Part shown: positions 26,439 through 35,547 of the stretch, piece after piece
Numbering within the stretch: position 1 is the first letter of the stretch
Layout of the letters: each line of letters starts with the position of its first letter
Assembly (NCBI GenBank): GCA_947447265.1
Contig: CANFKC010000033.1
Location: 1 to 56,236, forward strand
Direction: 5' to 3'
Origin: Chitinophagaceae bacterium
Lineage (GTDB): Bacteria > Bacteroidota > Bacteroidia > Chitinophagales > Chitinophagaceae
DNA: 56,236 nt
Position numbers and translations under genes: made by a program
The notes under the pieces: generated by a model
Database searches by the model: none
What the model saw: the letters and a program-made list of their open reading frames with translations, nothing else
Told to the model about the DNA's origin: nothing

Positions 26439-26819
26439 CTAACTTCTATATTTACAATTTGCCTGGAACCACGCTAAAATTTCATCAAACTTATTCAGAC
26501 CTTGTGCCATTGCTACTACAAACGAATAGGTAGTATCTGAGTCGGCCGTAAGTTCATAACCATACTCGAGCAATAAAGCTAACATTGCTAAAAAGGCAGT
26601 GCGTTTGTTCCCGTCAACGAAGGGATGGTTTATGATCAGGCTCTCGCCTAATGCCGCTGCCTTATCAAAGGCGGTAGTATACAGATCAGTTCCATCAAAC
26701 GTTTGAAAAGGCCTGTTGATCGCCGACAGCATTAAGTCACGGTCACGCATACCACTTACCCCACCAAAATCTTGTATGGAAAGAGAGTGCAGCTCTATTA
26801 TATCGGTTTCGTTGATCAT
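26439..26819 (-). CDS. Death-on-curing (Doc) family Fic-fold toxin
   Basis: The Fic motif is HPFVDGNKRT (His65, Asp69, Asn71, Arg73), and the small size (126 residues) together with LHSLSIQDFGGVSGMRDRDLM at the N-terminus places it in the Doc branch. Phage P1 Doc phosphorylates elongation factor Tu and stops translation. The ATG overlaps the stop of the upstream small gene by four bases (ATGA), the usual arrangement for an antitoxin-toxin pair. Confidence 0.9.
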   Translation of the reverse strand: MINETDIIELHSLSIQDFGGVSGMRDRDLMLSAINRPFQTFDGTDLYTTAFDKAAALGESLIINHPFVDGNKRTAFLAMLALLLEYGYELTADSDTTYSFVVAMAQGLNKFDEILAWFQANCKYRS

Positions 26820-27019
26820 TGTGCAAGTTTATGAAGCACCTGGCTGTATTTTGATTTGATGGTATCGTAGTGACGGGTAAGGTCAAGCTTTGTGGTCTCT
26901 TGCTTGCCAATGTCATCCACCAATGCCAGTACCGCCTCCAGCGATTTAGAGTCATCAATTGCTTCAACTTTCTTTACAAATTGACGAATTGCTTCCTCCC
27001 TCATTTCAGTAATGTTCAT
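26816..27019 (-). CDS. Putative antitoxin of the Doc-type toxin
   Basis: This 67-residue acidic and helical protein (MNITEMREEAIRQFVKKVEA) lies directly upstream of the Doc toxin and overlaps it by four bases. It has no clear resemblance to Phd but belongs there by position and size; antitoxins of this kind are common with Bacteroidota Doc toxins. I chose the ATG at 27019; an in-frame GTG at 27049 would add ten residues. Confidence 0.7.
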   Translation of the reverse strand: MNITEMREEAIRQFVKKVEAIDDSKSLEAVLALVDDIGKQETTKLDLTRHYDTIKSKYSQVLHKLAQ

Positions 27020-27181
27020 CAAACCCAATTTTTTACTTACTATAATCACCTAAATCAGCCCTAAATAAAAACTAATAAGCAAATGGCCATTAAGCTGTTA
27101 TAACTCCTCATACACCTTTGCCACAATTGCAAATACATTGCTAAATAAAAAACAGCTTTGGGAGGTGCATAGCTAGCGACT

Positions 27182-27784
27182 TTATTTCAAATCATCATCA
27201 GGAGGAAAAACATCCTTCAGCGCAACGGCAAAACCCGGCAACACTATGGAAGTAGCGGTATCGCTTATTACTAATGCCCGCGATGCAGTGTATTTACCGG
27301 TTGACATATCCAACACATACTTCAAAAGCGTTTTGTCACCAGGCGAAACTACCCAATATTCCCTAACCCCGCTCTCTTCGTAGAGGTCATATTTTGTTTT
27401 TAATTCTTTTTCACTGTTTGATGGAGAGAGTATTTCTACTACAAGGTCGGGCGCACCCAGGCATCCCCTTTTGTCGATTTTGGCAAGATCGCAGATGACG
27501 GAAATATCGGGCTGCACTACGGTTACAATATCTTCGTCATTAACCGATTTTGTGGGTAGCCTCACGTCAAATGGAGCGGAATATACCCGACACTGTTTCC
27601 CTTTTAGAAACTGCCAAAATGCACCGGCAAGTTCCTGCGATATGTATTGATGCTCGGACAGTGGCGCAGGCGACATTCTGAAAATTTTCCCCTTTATTAG
27701 TTCCACGCGCTCTTCAAACTTCCATTTGAAGTAGTCCGCATAGGTGTAATGCTGGTTAAGGTCCATATCTTGTAAACGCGCCAT
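27182..27784 (-). CDS. Uma2-family restriction endonuclease-like protein (DUF820)
   Basis: This is a PD-(D/E)XK-fold protein of the Uma2/DUF820 family. YADYFKWKFEERVELIKGKIFRMSP at the N-terminus, VQPDISVICD and APDLVVEILSPSNSEKELKTKYDLYEESGVREYWVVSP carry the conserved Asp, Glu and Lys residues. Family members are numerous in cyanobacteria and Bacteroidota and are of uncertain function. A clear paralogue lies at 45048-45644 on the other strand. Confidence 0.85.
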   Translation of the reverse strand: MARLQDMDLNQHYTYADYFKWKFEERVELIKGKIFRMSPAPLSEHQYISQELAGAFWQFLKGKQCRVYSAPFDVRLPTKSVNDEDIVTVVQPDISVICDLAKIDKRGCLGAPDLVVEILSPSNSEKELKTKYDLYEESGVREYWVVSPGDKTLLKYVLDMSTGKYTASRALVISDTATSIVLPGFAVALKDVFPPDDDLK

Positions 27785-27819
27785 ACTGCTAAGTTATGCA
27801 TTTTTCAATTGGCAATATT

Positions 27820-28800
27820 CTAATAAGCAAATGGCCTCGCAGCAGTTATTTTAAATTCTTCCCACACTTCCATAACTACTTCTGCTGCAGGTTTAATTTC
27901 AGTGATAATGCTGCTCACCTGCCCTATTTCCAATTCGCCTTCGGTCACATTACCTTCAAACATACCCTGCTTTGCACGTCCACGGCCCAATAAAGCCTCC
28001 ATGCCGGCTTTGTCTGTGCATTGCGCATCTGCGGCTTCCACTTGCTTGTAAAATTCGTTTTTTATCAGCCTTACAGGCGTGAGTTGTTTTAAGGTGAGCG
28101 AAGTATCACCTTCGTTTGCTGCAACGACCGCTTCTTTAAATGATTGGTGGCTCGATGCCTCAGGAGTGCATACGAAACGACTGCCCATCTGCACTGCTTC
28201 GGCGCCGAGCGCCATCATAGCAAACATAGCCCTGCCTGTGCCTATGCCACCTGCCGCTATCAATGGTATGTTTATGGCTGCGCGTACATTAGGTATCAGG
28301 CACAGTGTAGTTGTTTCTTCACGCCCGTTATGGCCGCCGGCCTCAAAGCCTTCTGCTACCACGGCATCTACTCCTGCATCTTCGCACTTCTTCGCAAATT
28401 TGGCACTCGATACTACATGCACCACGGTTATGCCGTTTTCCTTAAGCTTGGCGGTCCAGGTTTTGGGGTTGCCCGCTGAGGTGAAAACTATAGGGACTTT
28501 TTCTTCTAAAATAATGGCGATATGCTTATCGATATCCGGGTAAAGTAATGGCAGATTTACCGCAAATGGTTTATCGCTTGCCTTCTTATACTTCTGTATA
28601 TGCTCCTGTAAAATATGCGGATACATGCTACCTGCGCCAATAATGCCCAGACCGCCTGCATTGCTTACCGCAGCCGCCAAACGCCAGCCACTCGCCCAGA
28701 TCATCCCGGCTTGTATAATAGGGTATTTTATCCCAAAAAGTTTAGTCACGCGGTTCTCAAAAGCCGCAGCATCTGTAGTTATTTTCCCTTCGAAAAGCAT
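27820..28800 (-). CDS. NAD(P)H-dependent flavin oxidoreductase / nitronate monooxygenase
   Basis: This is a TIM-barrel FMN enzyme that oxidises nitronates or acts as a related flavin reductase. Visible are KYPIIQAGMIWASGWRLAAAVSNAGGLGIIGAG at the N-terminus, VVAEGFEAGGHNGREETTT with the catalytic His region, PLIAAGGIGTGRAMFAMMALGAEAVQMGSRF for FMN phosphate binding. Size (326) is normal. It is close to FabK-type enoyl reductases too, but lacks fatty-acid neighbours. It stands alone, with degenerate short repeats in the gap upstream. Confidence 0.85.
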   Translation of the reverse strand: MLFEGKITTDAAAFENRVTKLFGIKYPIIQAGMIWASGWRLAAAVSNAGGLGIIGAGSMYPHILQEHIQKYKKASDKPFAVNLPLLYPDIDKHIAIILEEKVPIVFTSAGNPKTWTAKLKENGITVVHVVSSAKFAKKCEDAGVDAVVAEGFEAGGHNGREETTTLCLIPNVRAAINIPLIAAGGIGTGRAMFAMMALGAEAVQMGSRFVCTPEASSHQSFKEAVVAANEGDTSLTLKQLTPVRLIKNEFYKQVEAADAQCTDKAGMEALLGRGRAKQGMFEGNVTEGELEIGQVSSIITEIKPAAEVVMEVWEEFKITAARPFAY

Positions 28801-28913
28801 TTTTTTAGTCGTTAGTCGTTAGTAGAAAGTAGTTAGTCGAAAGCGTTTTTTCTAGTAGATAGTAGTTTGTACATAGTAGTTTGTAGAAAGCTGCTTTGTG
28901 ACTTAAAAGAGCC

Positions 28914-28972
28914 AATTGACGAATTGTCAAATTGTCAAATTGTCGAATTGTCGAATTACCAAATTGCCGAAT
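28914..28972. repeat. Degenerate 9-nt tandem repeats (GAATTGTCA-like)
   Basis: About six units of a 9-base motif related to GAATTGTCA run from 28914 to 28972, just downstream of the M16 peptidase gene. Just before them (28806-28895) are degenerate TAGTCGTTAGT- and TAGTTTGTA-like units. They have no spacers and are not a CRISPR array. They resemble simple intergenic repeats seen in many Bacteroidota. Confidence 0.6.
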
Positions 28973-28973
28973 T

Positions 28974-30212
28974 CTAAACCTTCTTCCTGTAAAACAGCGT
29001 ATTGCAATTACCTTCCCTGAATACTTCTTTTGCGGTGCTGAGCAGGTACTCGGCAGTTACTGCCTGGTAACGGCTCCATTCGTCATTGATCATTTCTGCG
29101 CCGCCAAGTAACTCATAGAATGCAAGATTATTCGCCCTGTTCAGCAGGCTCATATCTTCAAAGGCAATCATCGCCTCAATTTTGTTTTTCGATTTCTGCA
29201 ACTCATTCTCCGTAACGCCGTCTGCCAGCAACTTAGCTATTTGTTGCTGCACTGCAGCACGTGCTTCTTCCAGTGTTTTGCCTTCCCTTATTTTGCCTTC
29301 TATAACTATCATACCCGGGTCAAGGCTACCGGTATGGTAGCAGTTAATGTTGCTGAATAACTGCTGCTCTTTTACCAGCGCAATATGCAGGCGCGATGAA
29401 AGTCCGCTGCCCAATATTTCTGTCAGCAGGTCGCTCGGATAATAAGGTGCAGAAAGCCGGCCTTCAATATGCCAGCCCATATACAAAGCATCGAGCGGCA
29501 CGTCAGCATAAACTGATGCTTCGCGGTCGGCTTCCTGCCTTGGCTCCTGTGCTATGTTACGCACATATTTTTCGCCGGCTGGTATGTCGCCAAACCATTT
29601 CTGAGAAAGCGCTCGTACTTCGCTTACACTCACATTGCCTGCAACACACATTACGGCATTCTGCGGACGGTAGTGTTTAAAGAAAAATGCTTTTACATCA
29701 TCAAGCTGCGCTGTTTCTATCTGCTCCAGGTTCTTACCGATGGTTGGCCATTGGTACGGGTGCTTAGTGTAGGCCAGTTTGCGAAGTTCGTGCCATGCGT
29801 TGCCATAAGGCTTATTCAGATAGTGCTCTTTAAATTCTTCGCTAACAACTTTACGCTGCACATCTAGACTTTTCTCGCTGAAGGCCAGGGAGAGCATACG
29901 ATCACTTTCCAGCCAGAAAGCGGTTTCAATATTCTTTAACGGCAGTTGTATGTAGTAGTTGGTAATATCGTTGGTCGTGTAGGCATTATTTTCGCCACCA
30001 GCCATTTGTAATGGCTCATCATATTCCGGTATGTTAACGCTGCCCCCAAACATCAGATGCTCAAACAAATGCGCGAACCCGGTTCTCTCGGCTTCCTCAT
30101 CTCTTGCACCCACATCGTACAAAATGTTCATTGCTACCATTGGTGTAGCAGTATCAGCATGCACTAAAACCCTCAGCCCGTTATCGAGCGTAAACCTTTG
30201 AAAATCCAGCAT
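28974..30212 (-). CDS. M16-family zinc metallopeptidase (processing peptidase type)
   Basis: The inverted zinc motif HLFEH (His48, Glu51, His52) lies near the N-terminus after NGLRVLVHAD, and the second zinc ligand region follows in VVSEEFKEHYLNKPYG. At 412 residues it is the short, two-domain form that functions as a dimer or with an inactive partner. There is no signal peptide in the chosen start. A TAACTTTG -7-like element lies upstream at 30232-30239 on the minus strand. Confidence 0.9.
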   Translation of the reverse strand: MLDFQRFTLDNGLRVLVHADTATPMVAMNILYDVGARDEEAERTGFAHLFEHLMFGGSVNIPEYDEPLQMAGGENNAYTTNDITNYYIQLPLKNIETAFWLESDRMLSLAFSEKSLDVQRKVVSEEFKEHYLNKPYGNAWHELRKLAYTKHPYQWPTIGKNLEQIETAQLDDVKAFFFKHYRPQNAVMCVAGNVSVSEVRALSQKWFGDIPAGEKYVRNIAQEPRQEADREASVYADVPLDALYMGWHIEGRLSAPYYPSDLLTEILGSGLSSRLHIALVKEQQLFSNINCYHTGSLDPGMIVIEGKIREGKTLEEARAAVQQQIAKLLADGVTENELQKSKNKIEAMIAFEDMSLLNRANNLAFYELLGGAEMINDEWSRYQAVTAEYLLSTAKEVFREGNCNTLFYRKKV

Positions 30213-30369
30213 AGTTTCTAATTACAGTTGCCAAAGTTAAGCGAAGCTGACCAATTGCCATATTGTACCGGCCAATAGGCAAATAATAAATTTAAGGGTG
30301 TAAAAATCCCCATGCAGGCTATCCAAGTGCTCGTGTTTTGGATTGTACGAGCACGGCAGAAATAAAAAA

Positions 30370-30393
30370 GGCGCGCAAAATAAATTGCGCGCC
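30370..30393 (-). terminator. Terminator of the secreted metalloprotease gene
   Basis: A 9-bp perfect stem GGCGCGCAA/TTGCGCGCC with a 6-nt loop is followed, on the minus strand, by a run of six T. It lies 20 bases after the stop of the gene at 30414-32735. Confidence 0.8.
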
Positions 30394-30413
30394 CCTCCAT
30401 ATTGAAATATAGT

Positions 30414-32735
30414 TTATTCTACAACAAACGATTTAACTGCAACCTCATTGGTTTCAGCATTGATCAGGCGCAGGTGATAAACACCCCTTGCCCATGTTGC
30501 AACATTAACATCGGTTGAGCCATTTACTGTTCCCTGCCAAATAGCCTGACCCATTGCATTAAGAATAACACCATTTACATTAGTATGGTTACCTACGCCA
30601 ATGTGTAATGTTTCGGTAGTTGGTACCGGGTAAATGTTCACTTCAGAACCGAATGCAACAACATTTGCAGTACCCAGATTAGGAATACCCGCAGTATGCG
30701 TAACACTGAAGTTATTGGCATTCACATTGAAGAATACATTACCATGGCCCTTAACCTTAAACCTTGCCTGGCTGGTGGTAGTTGCCGGGTTAGGAACATT
30801 AATGCTCGCAGTGCCCGAGTTTGGCACGGTGCCTATAAATGCCGGCCATGTATTGCCGCCATCAATTGACATATAAATATCAACGCTGGTTGCGCTAACA
30901 GGTGCAGCATTGGTGCCCACAACATTCCAGGTAATAGTTTGCGCACTGCCACCTGCATAAGTAATGCCGGTTGTGCCCTGGCTGGTAACCTTAAAACCTG
31001 CTTTGGTACTCGTAGCTACCGCATTCAGGGTAATTACATCATCAGGATACAGGAATGCTCCATGGCCGCCGATAATGTTACGAACGGTCAATTTAAAGGT
31101 AAGTGTACGCGCGGTATCCGGCGCTTTTTCGCCTTGGTTGCCATCTGTGCCAGCATTGCTCAGCACGCCGCCCAGTACCATCCCGATTCTTGGGAATACA
31201 CGAACGGTGCTCTTGACAGGTGACCATGAACGGAAGATAGGACCCGACAGATAGGTATTGACAAACCTTTTGCCAAAATCACCTTTATCATTTTGTTCCC
31301 AGCAATATGTGGTGGATGTATCAGCTACAGAATCAACGGCAACCGGAGAAGTAAGCTCAAATGGTGTTTTGTAAGGAATAGCATAGGTATTGGTAAATGA
31401 TGCCAGTGATACCAGTTTATTACCAGTAGGTGTAGCTACCGCACATGTTTCGCTGGTTATCAGATAACCATATATCTGCAGAAGGCTTGAAGCCGTGAAA
31501 TAATCCTGGCTGTGTGGGGTAAGGTCATCAGGGCTGCAGATACCCGCATAAGCCATAATGGTAGAGCCGCTGCCTGGCTCATACGCGTAATTAGAAACGG
31601 CATTACCGCCGCAGCTACCATCCGCATTATTGTTAAAGGTGTGCTCACTGCCAAATTCGTGGCCCATCTCGTGCGCAACATAGTCTATATCATAACCGTC
31701 GCCTGTTGGTGTAGGGCTACCGGTTACACTTTGTGCTTTTTTTGAAGACCGGCATACTACTCCTAATAACGACAAACCGCCGCCACCAGTAGTAAATACG
31801 TGGCCAATATCATAGTTAGCACTACCGATACGGCTATCGCATGTCGATTGGTTTTTGGTAAGGCATGCACTCGCATTTGCATCAATTGCATTGAACGGGT
31901 CCGTGCCGTTAGGGCCACCCGAAGCTACGCCCCAGATAAGGGTGTCTTCTCTGGCAACAAACGTCATGTGTATGGAGAACTCTTTCTCATAAACCCCGTT
32001 AATGCGGTTCATGGAAGTGGTCAGTTTACTTAAAGACTGCGCTGTAGTAGGTGCCGAAAGCCCTGTAGCAGCCTGGCAGTAAAAATGGTCTGCAGTCAGT
32101 GCAAGCCTGTAAGTCCTGAGCGACCAGCCATTGCCGGTCCGTTGAGCCATTTTAGTAGCTTCCTTCATGTTCAATTCAGCTGCGGGTGCAGCTGTAGGGT
32201 CGCCAGTAACGGTGCCGCCGCATTTCATAGCGTCTTCTACCTTGCGCACTTCATCGGTCCTGTAGTGGGCGAAATAGTAACCATCGTGGTAGTTGTCATA
32301 AGGGTTAATAAAGGCAGTTTTAGCGCCATCAAATATCATGGCATGGAAACCATATAGCGTAAAATCCAACTTGGCCGTTACGGTCCTGTCATCTACCGCC
32401 TCGCCGGAGAAGGTTTTAATATCCGGATATTTCGCCGCCAGTTCATCTTCCATCATTGGGCATTGCCACACCTTAAAGCTGCGGAATGAACCATCTGGCA
32501 TAGGCAATTCAATTACCATGCCATCGGCAGCATCGGTTGAAAGGCCAAACATTTGCATTTTCAGCAGGGCTTCGTCGAACGTGTAGACTAGGTAGTTTTT
32601 CGGCTGAAAAACCATTACAGACTTTGAGGGTGCCTGCGATACAGGCACCTGATGCCACAATTTACTTTCCGCATTTGCTTTCTGGCCGGCTAAAATGCCA
32701 CATAACAGCGCTGCAGAAAAAAATAACTTCTTCAT
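30414..32735 (-). CDS. Secreted reprolysin-like metalloprotease with T9SS sorting domain
   Basis: A 22-residue signal peptide (MKKLFFSAALLCGILAGQKANA) is followed by a propeptide-like region and a metzincin domain. The zinc site is HEMGHEFGSEH near residue 350, with a Met-turn in STIMAYAGIC. Two beta-rich segments follow, one with the pattern TWNVVGTNAAPVSATSVDIYMSIDGG. The C-terminal 75 residues (VNIYPVPTTETLHIGV ending VAVKSFVVE) are a type A T9SS sorting domain, so the enzyme should be exported by the type IX system. At 773 residues it is of usual size for such peptidases. Confidence 0.9.
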   Translation of the reverse strand: MKKLFFSAALLCGILAGQKANAESKLWHQVPVSQAPSKSVMVFQPKNYLVYTFDEALLKMQMFGLSTDAADGMVIELPMPDGSFRSFKVWQCPMMEDELAAKYPDIKTFSGEAVDDRTVTAKLDFTLYGFHAMIFDGAKTAFINPYDNYHDGYYFAHYRTDEVRKVEDAMKCGGTVTGDPTAAPAAELNMKEATKMAQRTGNGWSLRTYRLALTADHFYCQAATGLSAPTTAQSLSKLTTSMNRINGVYEKEFSIHMTFVAREDTLIWGVASGGPNGTDPFNAIDANASACLTKNQSTCDSRIGSANYDIGHVFTTGGGGLSLLGVVCRSSKKAQSVTGSPTPTGDGYDIDYVAHEMGHEFGSEHTFNNNADGSCGGNAVSNYAYEPGSGSTIMAYAGICSPDDLTPHSQDYFTASSLLQIYGYLITSETCAVATPTGNKLVSLASFTNTYAIPYKTPFELTSPVAVDSVADTSTTYCWEQNDKGDFGKRFVNTYLSGPIFRSWSPVKSTVRVFPRIGMVLGGVLSNAGTDGNQGEKAPDTARTLTFKLTVRNIIGGHGAFLYPDDVITLNAVATSTKAGFKVTSQGTTGITYAGGSAQTITWNVVGTNAAPVSATSVDIYMSIDGGNTWPAFIGTVPNSGTASINVPNPATTTSQARFKVKGHGNVFFNVNANNFSVTHTAGIPNLGTANVVAFGSEVNIYPVPTTETLHIGVGNHTNVNGVILNAMGQAIWQGTVNGSTDVNVATWARGVYHLRLINAETNEVAVKSFVVE

Positions 32736-32892
32736 TCCCGGTTTATGATTTTATAACTAATTAATAACAGACTTAGGGTATTTAGGTGTAGTAACCCGCA
32801 ATTTATGTATTTAATTGAGATAATAAAAAATGTCTTGGCGAATTCTGGCTTTTCTGTTGCTAATTTGCTGTATCGTATATTTGGCGCGCAAA

Positions 32893-33339
32893 ATGGAACA
32901 AATTTTCACTTATAAATTAGCTGATATCGGGAATGTGGTGCAACATTTCTGGCAAGCCCTGGGCGACAACCATGTTTTTGCATTCAGCGGGGAAATGAGT
33001 GCAGGGAAAACTACATTCATACATACACTTTGTGATTACCTGCAAGTGGAAGATACGGTGAGCAGCCCTACCTTTTCGCTCATAAACGAATACCATTTCA
33101 GGAAAAACGGGCAAGACTGCATTATTTACCACATGGATTGGTACCGCCTGAAAAGTGCTGAAGAGGCTGTAAACGCCGGTATAGAAGATTGCCTTTTACA
33201 AGCGCGTAAACCAAATGTGTATTGCTTTGTTGAATGGCCGGAAAAAGCAATGGCATTGCTGCCCCTGCCGCATCTGTGGCTCGCCATTGAAACTACCCAT
33301 GTCGATGAGCGGAAAATGGTGGTGAAGGAGGTAAAATGA
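32893..33339 (+). CDS. tsaE: tRNA threonylcarbamoyladenosine biosynthesis ATPase TsaE
   Basis: TsaE is the ATPase that supports TsaB-TsaD in t6A formation at position 37 of ANN-decoding tRNAs. Walker A is GEMSAGKTT (Lys39, Thr40), followed by SSPTFSLINEYHF and a C-terminal FVEWPEKAMALLP typical of TsaE. I chose the ATG at 32893, because the frame upstream (from 32830) adds a hydrophobic stretch not found in the family and a -7-like TATATTTG (32876-32883) lies inside it. TsaC, another enzyme of the same pathway, is at 34975. Confidence 0.92.
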   Translation: MEQIFTYKLADIGNVVQHFWQALGDNHVFAFSGEMSAGKTTFIHTLCDYLQVEDTVSSPTFSLINEYHFRKNGQDCIIYHMDWYRLKSAEEAVNAGIEDCLLQARKPNVYCFVEWPEKAMALLPLPHLWLAIETTHVDERKMVVKEVK

Positions 33340-33340
33340 A

Positions 33341-33377
33341 AAAGCCACCTAACACCTTATGGATGCTAAGTGGCTTT
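33341..33377. terminator. Bidirectional terminator between tsaE and the small secreted protein gene
   Basis: AAAGCCAC (33341-33348) pairs with GTGGCTTT (33370-33377), and further partial pairing continues into the loop. It lies two bases past the tsaE stop codon and before the convergent gene at 33394. Confidence 0.65.
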
Positions 33378-33393
33378 ATTGGTGGCGGAATTA

Positions 33394-33738
33394 TTATCTT
33401 GATGCGAGTGTAATATTTTTATAAGACTGGTTCTCGGGTGCTATCTGGTTCTGAGGCACATCATCCTTCCGGGCATTAAGTGGAGTTAACTGGTATTGTT
33501 CCTCATCTTCATCCTGGTTGTTCAATCGAAAAAACTGGAAGGTGGAATTATAACGGTTAGGGGTTTCATTGCACACATAATACCCACGCGCCTCACGGCA
33601 AATATGAAAATTATAGTTATAGCGGGATGTGTAACACTCTGCCTTATGGCTCTTAGTTGGTTTGCAAACTGGTTTTTGTGCCATTGCAGCGCCTGCAAGT
33701 GTAAGTATTGCGGTCGTCATTAATAATATCTTGTTCAT
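33394..33738 (-). CDS. Small secreted Cys-containing protein
   Basis: This 114-residue protein has a clear signal peptide (MNKILLMTTAILTLAGAAMAQ). The mature part has four cysteines (two near residues 25-35, two near 47-57) and ends in a polar, Asn/Gln/Asp-rich stretch. I recognise no domain. The signal peptide and biased composition make it a likely real gene of unknown function. Confidence 0.6.
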   Translation of the reverse strand: MNKILLMTTAILTLAGAAMAQKPVCKPTKSHKAECYTSRYNYNFHICREARGYYVCNETPNRYNSTFQFFRLNNQDEDEEQYQLTPLNARKDDVPQNQIAPENQSYKNITLASR

Positions 33739-33994
33739 GGCTTTTGTATTTAAAGGTTATGAGGATTTCAATACAAAGGTCGTACTGCAACGGGGGCAAT
33801 TGTTACACAAACATGGCCGAGTTTTATATCTTTCACACCCTTTTCGCAGCATCACTACTATTTTAACTAATTACAAATATTTGTTTGCCACCACACTACA
33901 ACTGTTTATACTATATTTGCCGCCAAACAGCTGCATAGACCAACTGGTTTTCCCGGTCGCAACCGTGCCGCATTCGCCATAAATTGTATATAAA

Positions 33995-34690
33995 TTGAAG
34001 TACCGCAACGCCATACTCATAGTATTATTGATCATTTTAGCCGACCAGGCGTTGAAAATATATGTAAAGACATCGTTTTGTAACGGAGATGATGTTAAGA
34101 TAATGGGCAACTGGTTCCGGATGCACTTCATTGAAAATGAAGGTATGGCGTATGGCCTTAAAATAAGCGAATCAGTGGTGGGTAAAATCATCCTGTCCAG
34201 CTTCAGGCTATTTGCGGTAGTATTTGGTTTTTATTTATTGAAACGCCTCATAACAAAGGGCTACAGCAAAGGGGTTATTATTTGCGGTTCACTGATACTC
34301 GCAGGTGCATTGGGCAACCTTATTGACAGCCTTTTTTACGGACTTATTTTCAGCGACAGTCCATTCTCTTGTTTTTCTGGCAATTACGAATCGCTTTCCG
34401 GCATGGTTAAAAACCATAACCAGCAGGCGGTTGCGCATTTCACCAGTTTCGGCAGTGGTTATGGAAAATTCCTGCAGGGTAAGGTGGTAGATATGCTCTA
34501 TTTTCCGTTGGTCGACTTCAATCTGCCTAAATCCATCCCATTTATTGGTGGAAAGAATTTTGTTTTCTTTGAGCCGGTATTTAATATTGCCGATGCCGCA
34601 ATTTCGGTAGGCGTGCTTACTTTAGTACTTTTCCAGAGAACATTATTGCATAAAAAAATTACGGAAAACGCAGCAAATCCACAAGTATGA
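33995..34690 (+). CDS. lspA: Lipoprotein signal peptidase (signal peptidase II)
   Basis: LspA cleaves the signal peptide of diacylated prolipoproteins. There are four hydrophobic segments; GNLIDSLFYG and FNIADAAISVG carry the two catalytic aspartates. IENEGMAYGL matches the family box. At 231 residues it is longer than the enterobacterial enzyme because of a loop of about 60 residues between the Asp boxes, usual for Bacteroidota. It starts with TTG, the first start after an in-frame stop. A -7-like TATATTTG is at 33912-33919. It overlaps zapA by four bases (ATGA). Confidence 0.9.
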   Translation: MKYRNAILIVLLIILADQALKIYVKTSFCNGDDVKIMGNWFRMHFIENEGMAYGLKISESVVGKIILSSFRLFAVVFGFYLLKRLITKGYSKGVIICGSLILAGALGNLIDSLFYGLIFSDSPFSCFSGNYESLSGMVKNHNQQAVAHFTSFGSGYGKFLQGKVVDMLYFPLVDFNLPKSIPFIGGKNFVFFEPVFNIADAAISVGVLTLVLFQRTLLHKKITENAANPQV

Positions 34691-34968
34691 CCGAAGATCT
34701 GATGCCTATAAACGTTTGGCTGGCAGGACGCAGTTACCGCCTTCGTATTAAGCCCGAAGAAGAAGAAGCGATCCGTAAATCGGTAAAACTCGCCGACGAA
34801 AAAATATCTGAAATGCGGAATGTTTATGCGGGTAAAGATGAACAGGACTTCATGGCCATGTGCCTGCTTTCGTATGCCGCAGATACTGCTATCGAATCGA
34901 TCAACAATCCGCTGGTCATCAGCGAGATCAATAAATTAGGAGAAAAAATAGACAAGGCGCTGCAATAG
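34687..34968 (+). CDS. zapA: Cell division protein ZapA
   Basis: ZapA binds FtsZ and bundles protofilaments at the division site. The N-terminal INVWLAGRSYRLRIKPEEEEAIR and a long C-terminal helix (EKISEMRNVYAGKDEQDFMAMCLLSYAAD) match the ZapA family in size (93 residues) and order. It is coupled to lspA through an ATGA overlap. Confidence 0.85.
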   Translation: MTEDLMPINVWLAGRSYRLRIKPEEEEAIRKSVKLADEKISEMRNVYAGKDEQDFMAMCLLSYAADTAIESINNPLVISEINKLGEKIDKALQ

Positions 34969-34974
34969 CGGGGT

Positions 34975-35547
34975 TTAACCTCTCAATACCTGCGCGGCTC
35001 CTTCATCATTTATTTTTATCAGGCGCGAAGGCGATTTGATGGTATTATCATCCTGCCTGTGCTGCACAACATAGTCTACCCCTGCTACTATCTGCGCATC
35101 AACCATTGAAAAAGTTGCAGGCGTAGGCATGCCGCTTAAATTGGCAGAAGTAGATACTATTGGCCTGCGGTATCTTTTTATCAGTGCTTTACAAAACGCG
35201 TCAGTAGTTACCCTTATAGCCAGGCTGCCATCTGCCGCAATAACATTTTCCGGAAACTCCAGCGCATTATCATAAATAACCGTAGTCGGTTGCTCAAACG
35301 CTTCCACAATGGCTATAATATCGGGGTGAGGTGCGGCAACGTAAGGAAGAATATCCTTTGCATCAGCCAGCAAAACGATCATGCTTTTTTCCTTCGGGCG
35401 TTGTTTTATTTCGAATACTTTTTCAACGGCCGCGGCATTGAGCGCATCGCAACCCAAACCCCAAACAGTATCTGTAGGATATAATATTACCCCACCCTGC
35501 TGCAATACCGCAACACATTTCTTTATGTCGTTTTCGAAGTCCACCAT
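34975..35547 (-). CDS. tsaC: L-threonylcarbamoyladenylate synthase (TsaC/Sua5/YrdC)
   Basis: This enzyme makes threonylcarbamoyl-AMP from threonine, bicarbonate and ATP, the first step of t6A. The YrdC fold shows GGVILYPTDTVWGLGCDA, KQRPKEKSMIVLLAD, and RPIVSTSANLSGMPTP. At 190 residues it is the single-domain TsaC type without the Sua5 extension. It overlaps the upstream GT9 gene by 25 bases, so both are expressed together. Confidence 0.92.
   Translation of the reverse strand: MVDFENDIKKCVAVLQQGGVILYPTDTVWGLGCDALNAAAVEKVFEIKQRPKEKSMIVLLADAKDILPYVAAPHPDIIAIVEAFEQPTTVIYDNALEFPENVIAADGSLAIRVTTDAFCKALIKRYRRPIVSTSANLSGMPTPATFSMVDAQIVAGVDYVVQHRQDDNTIKSPSRLIKINDEGAAQVLRG

Noticed and set aside
28914-28972. 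CRISPR array
   Set aside because: The units are 9 bases, contiguous and degenerate with no spacers, and no cas gene is nearby.
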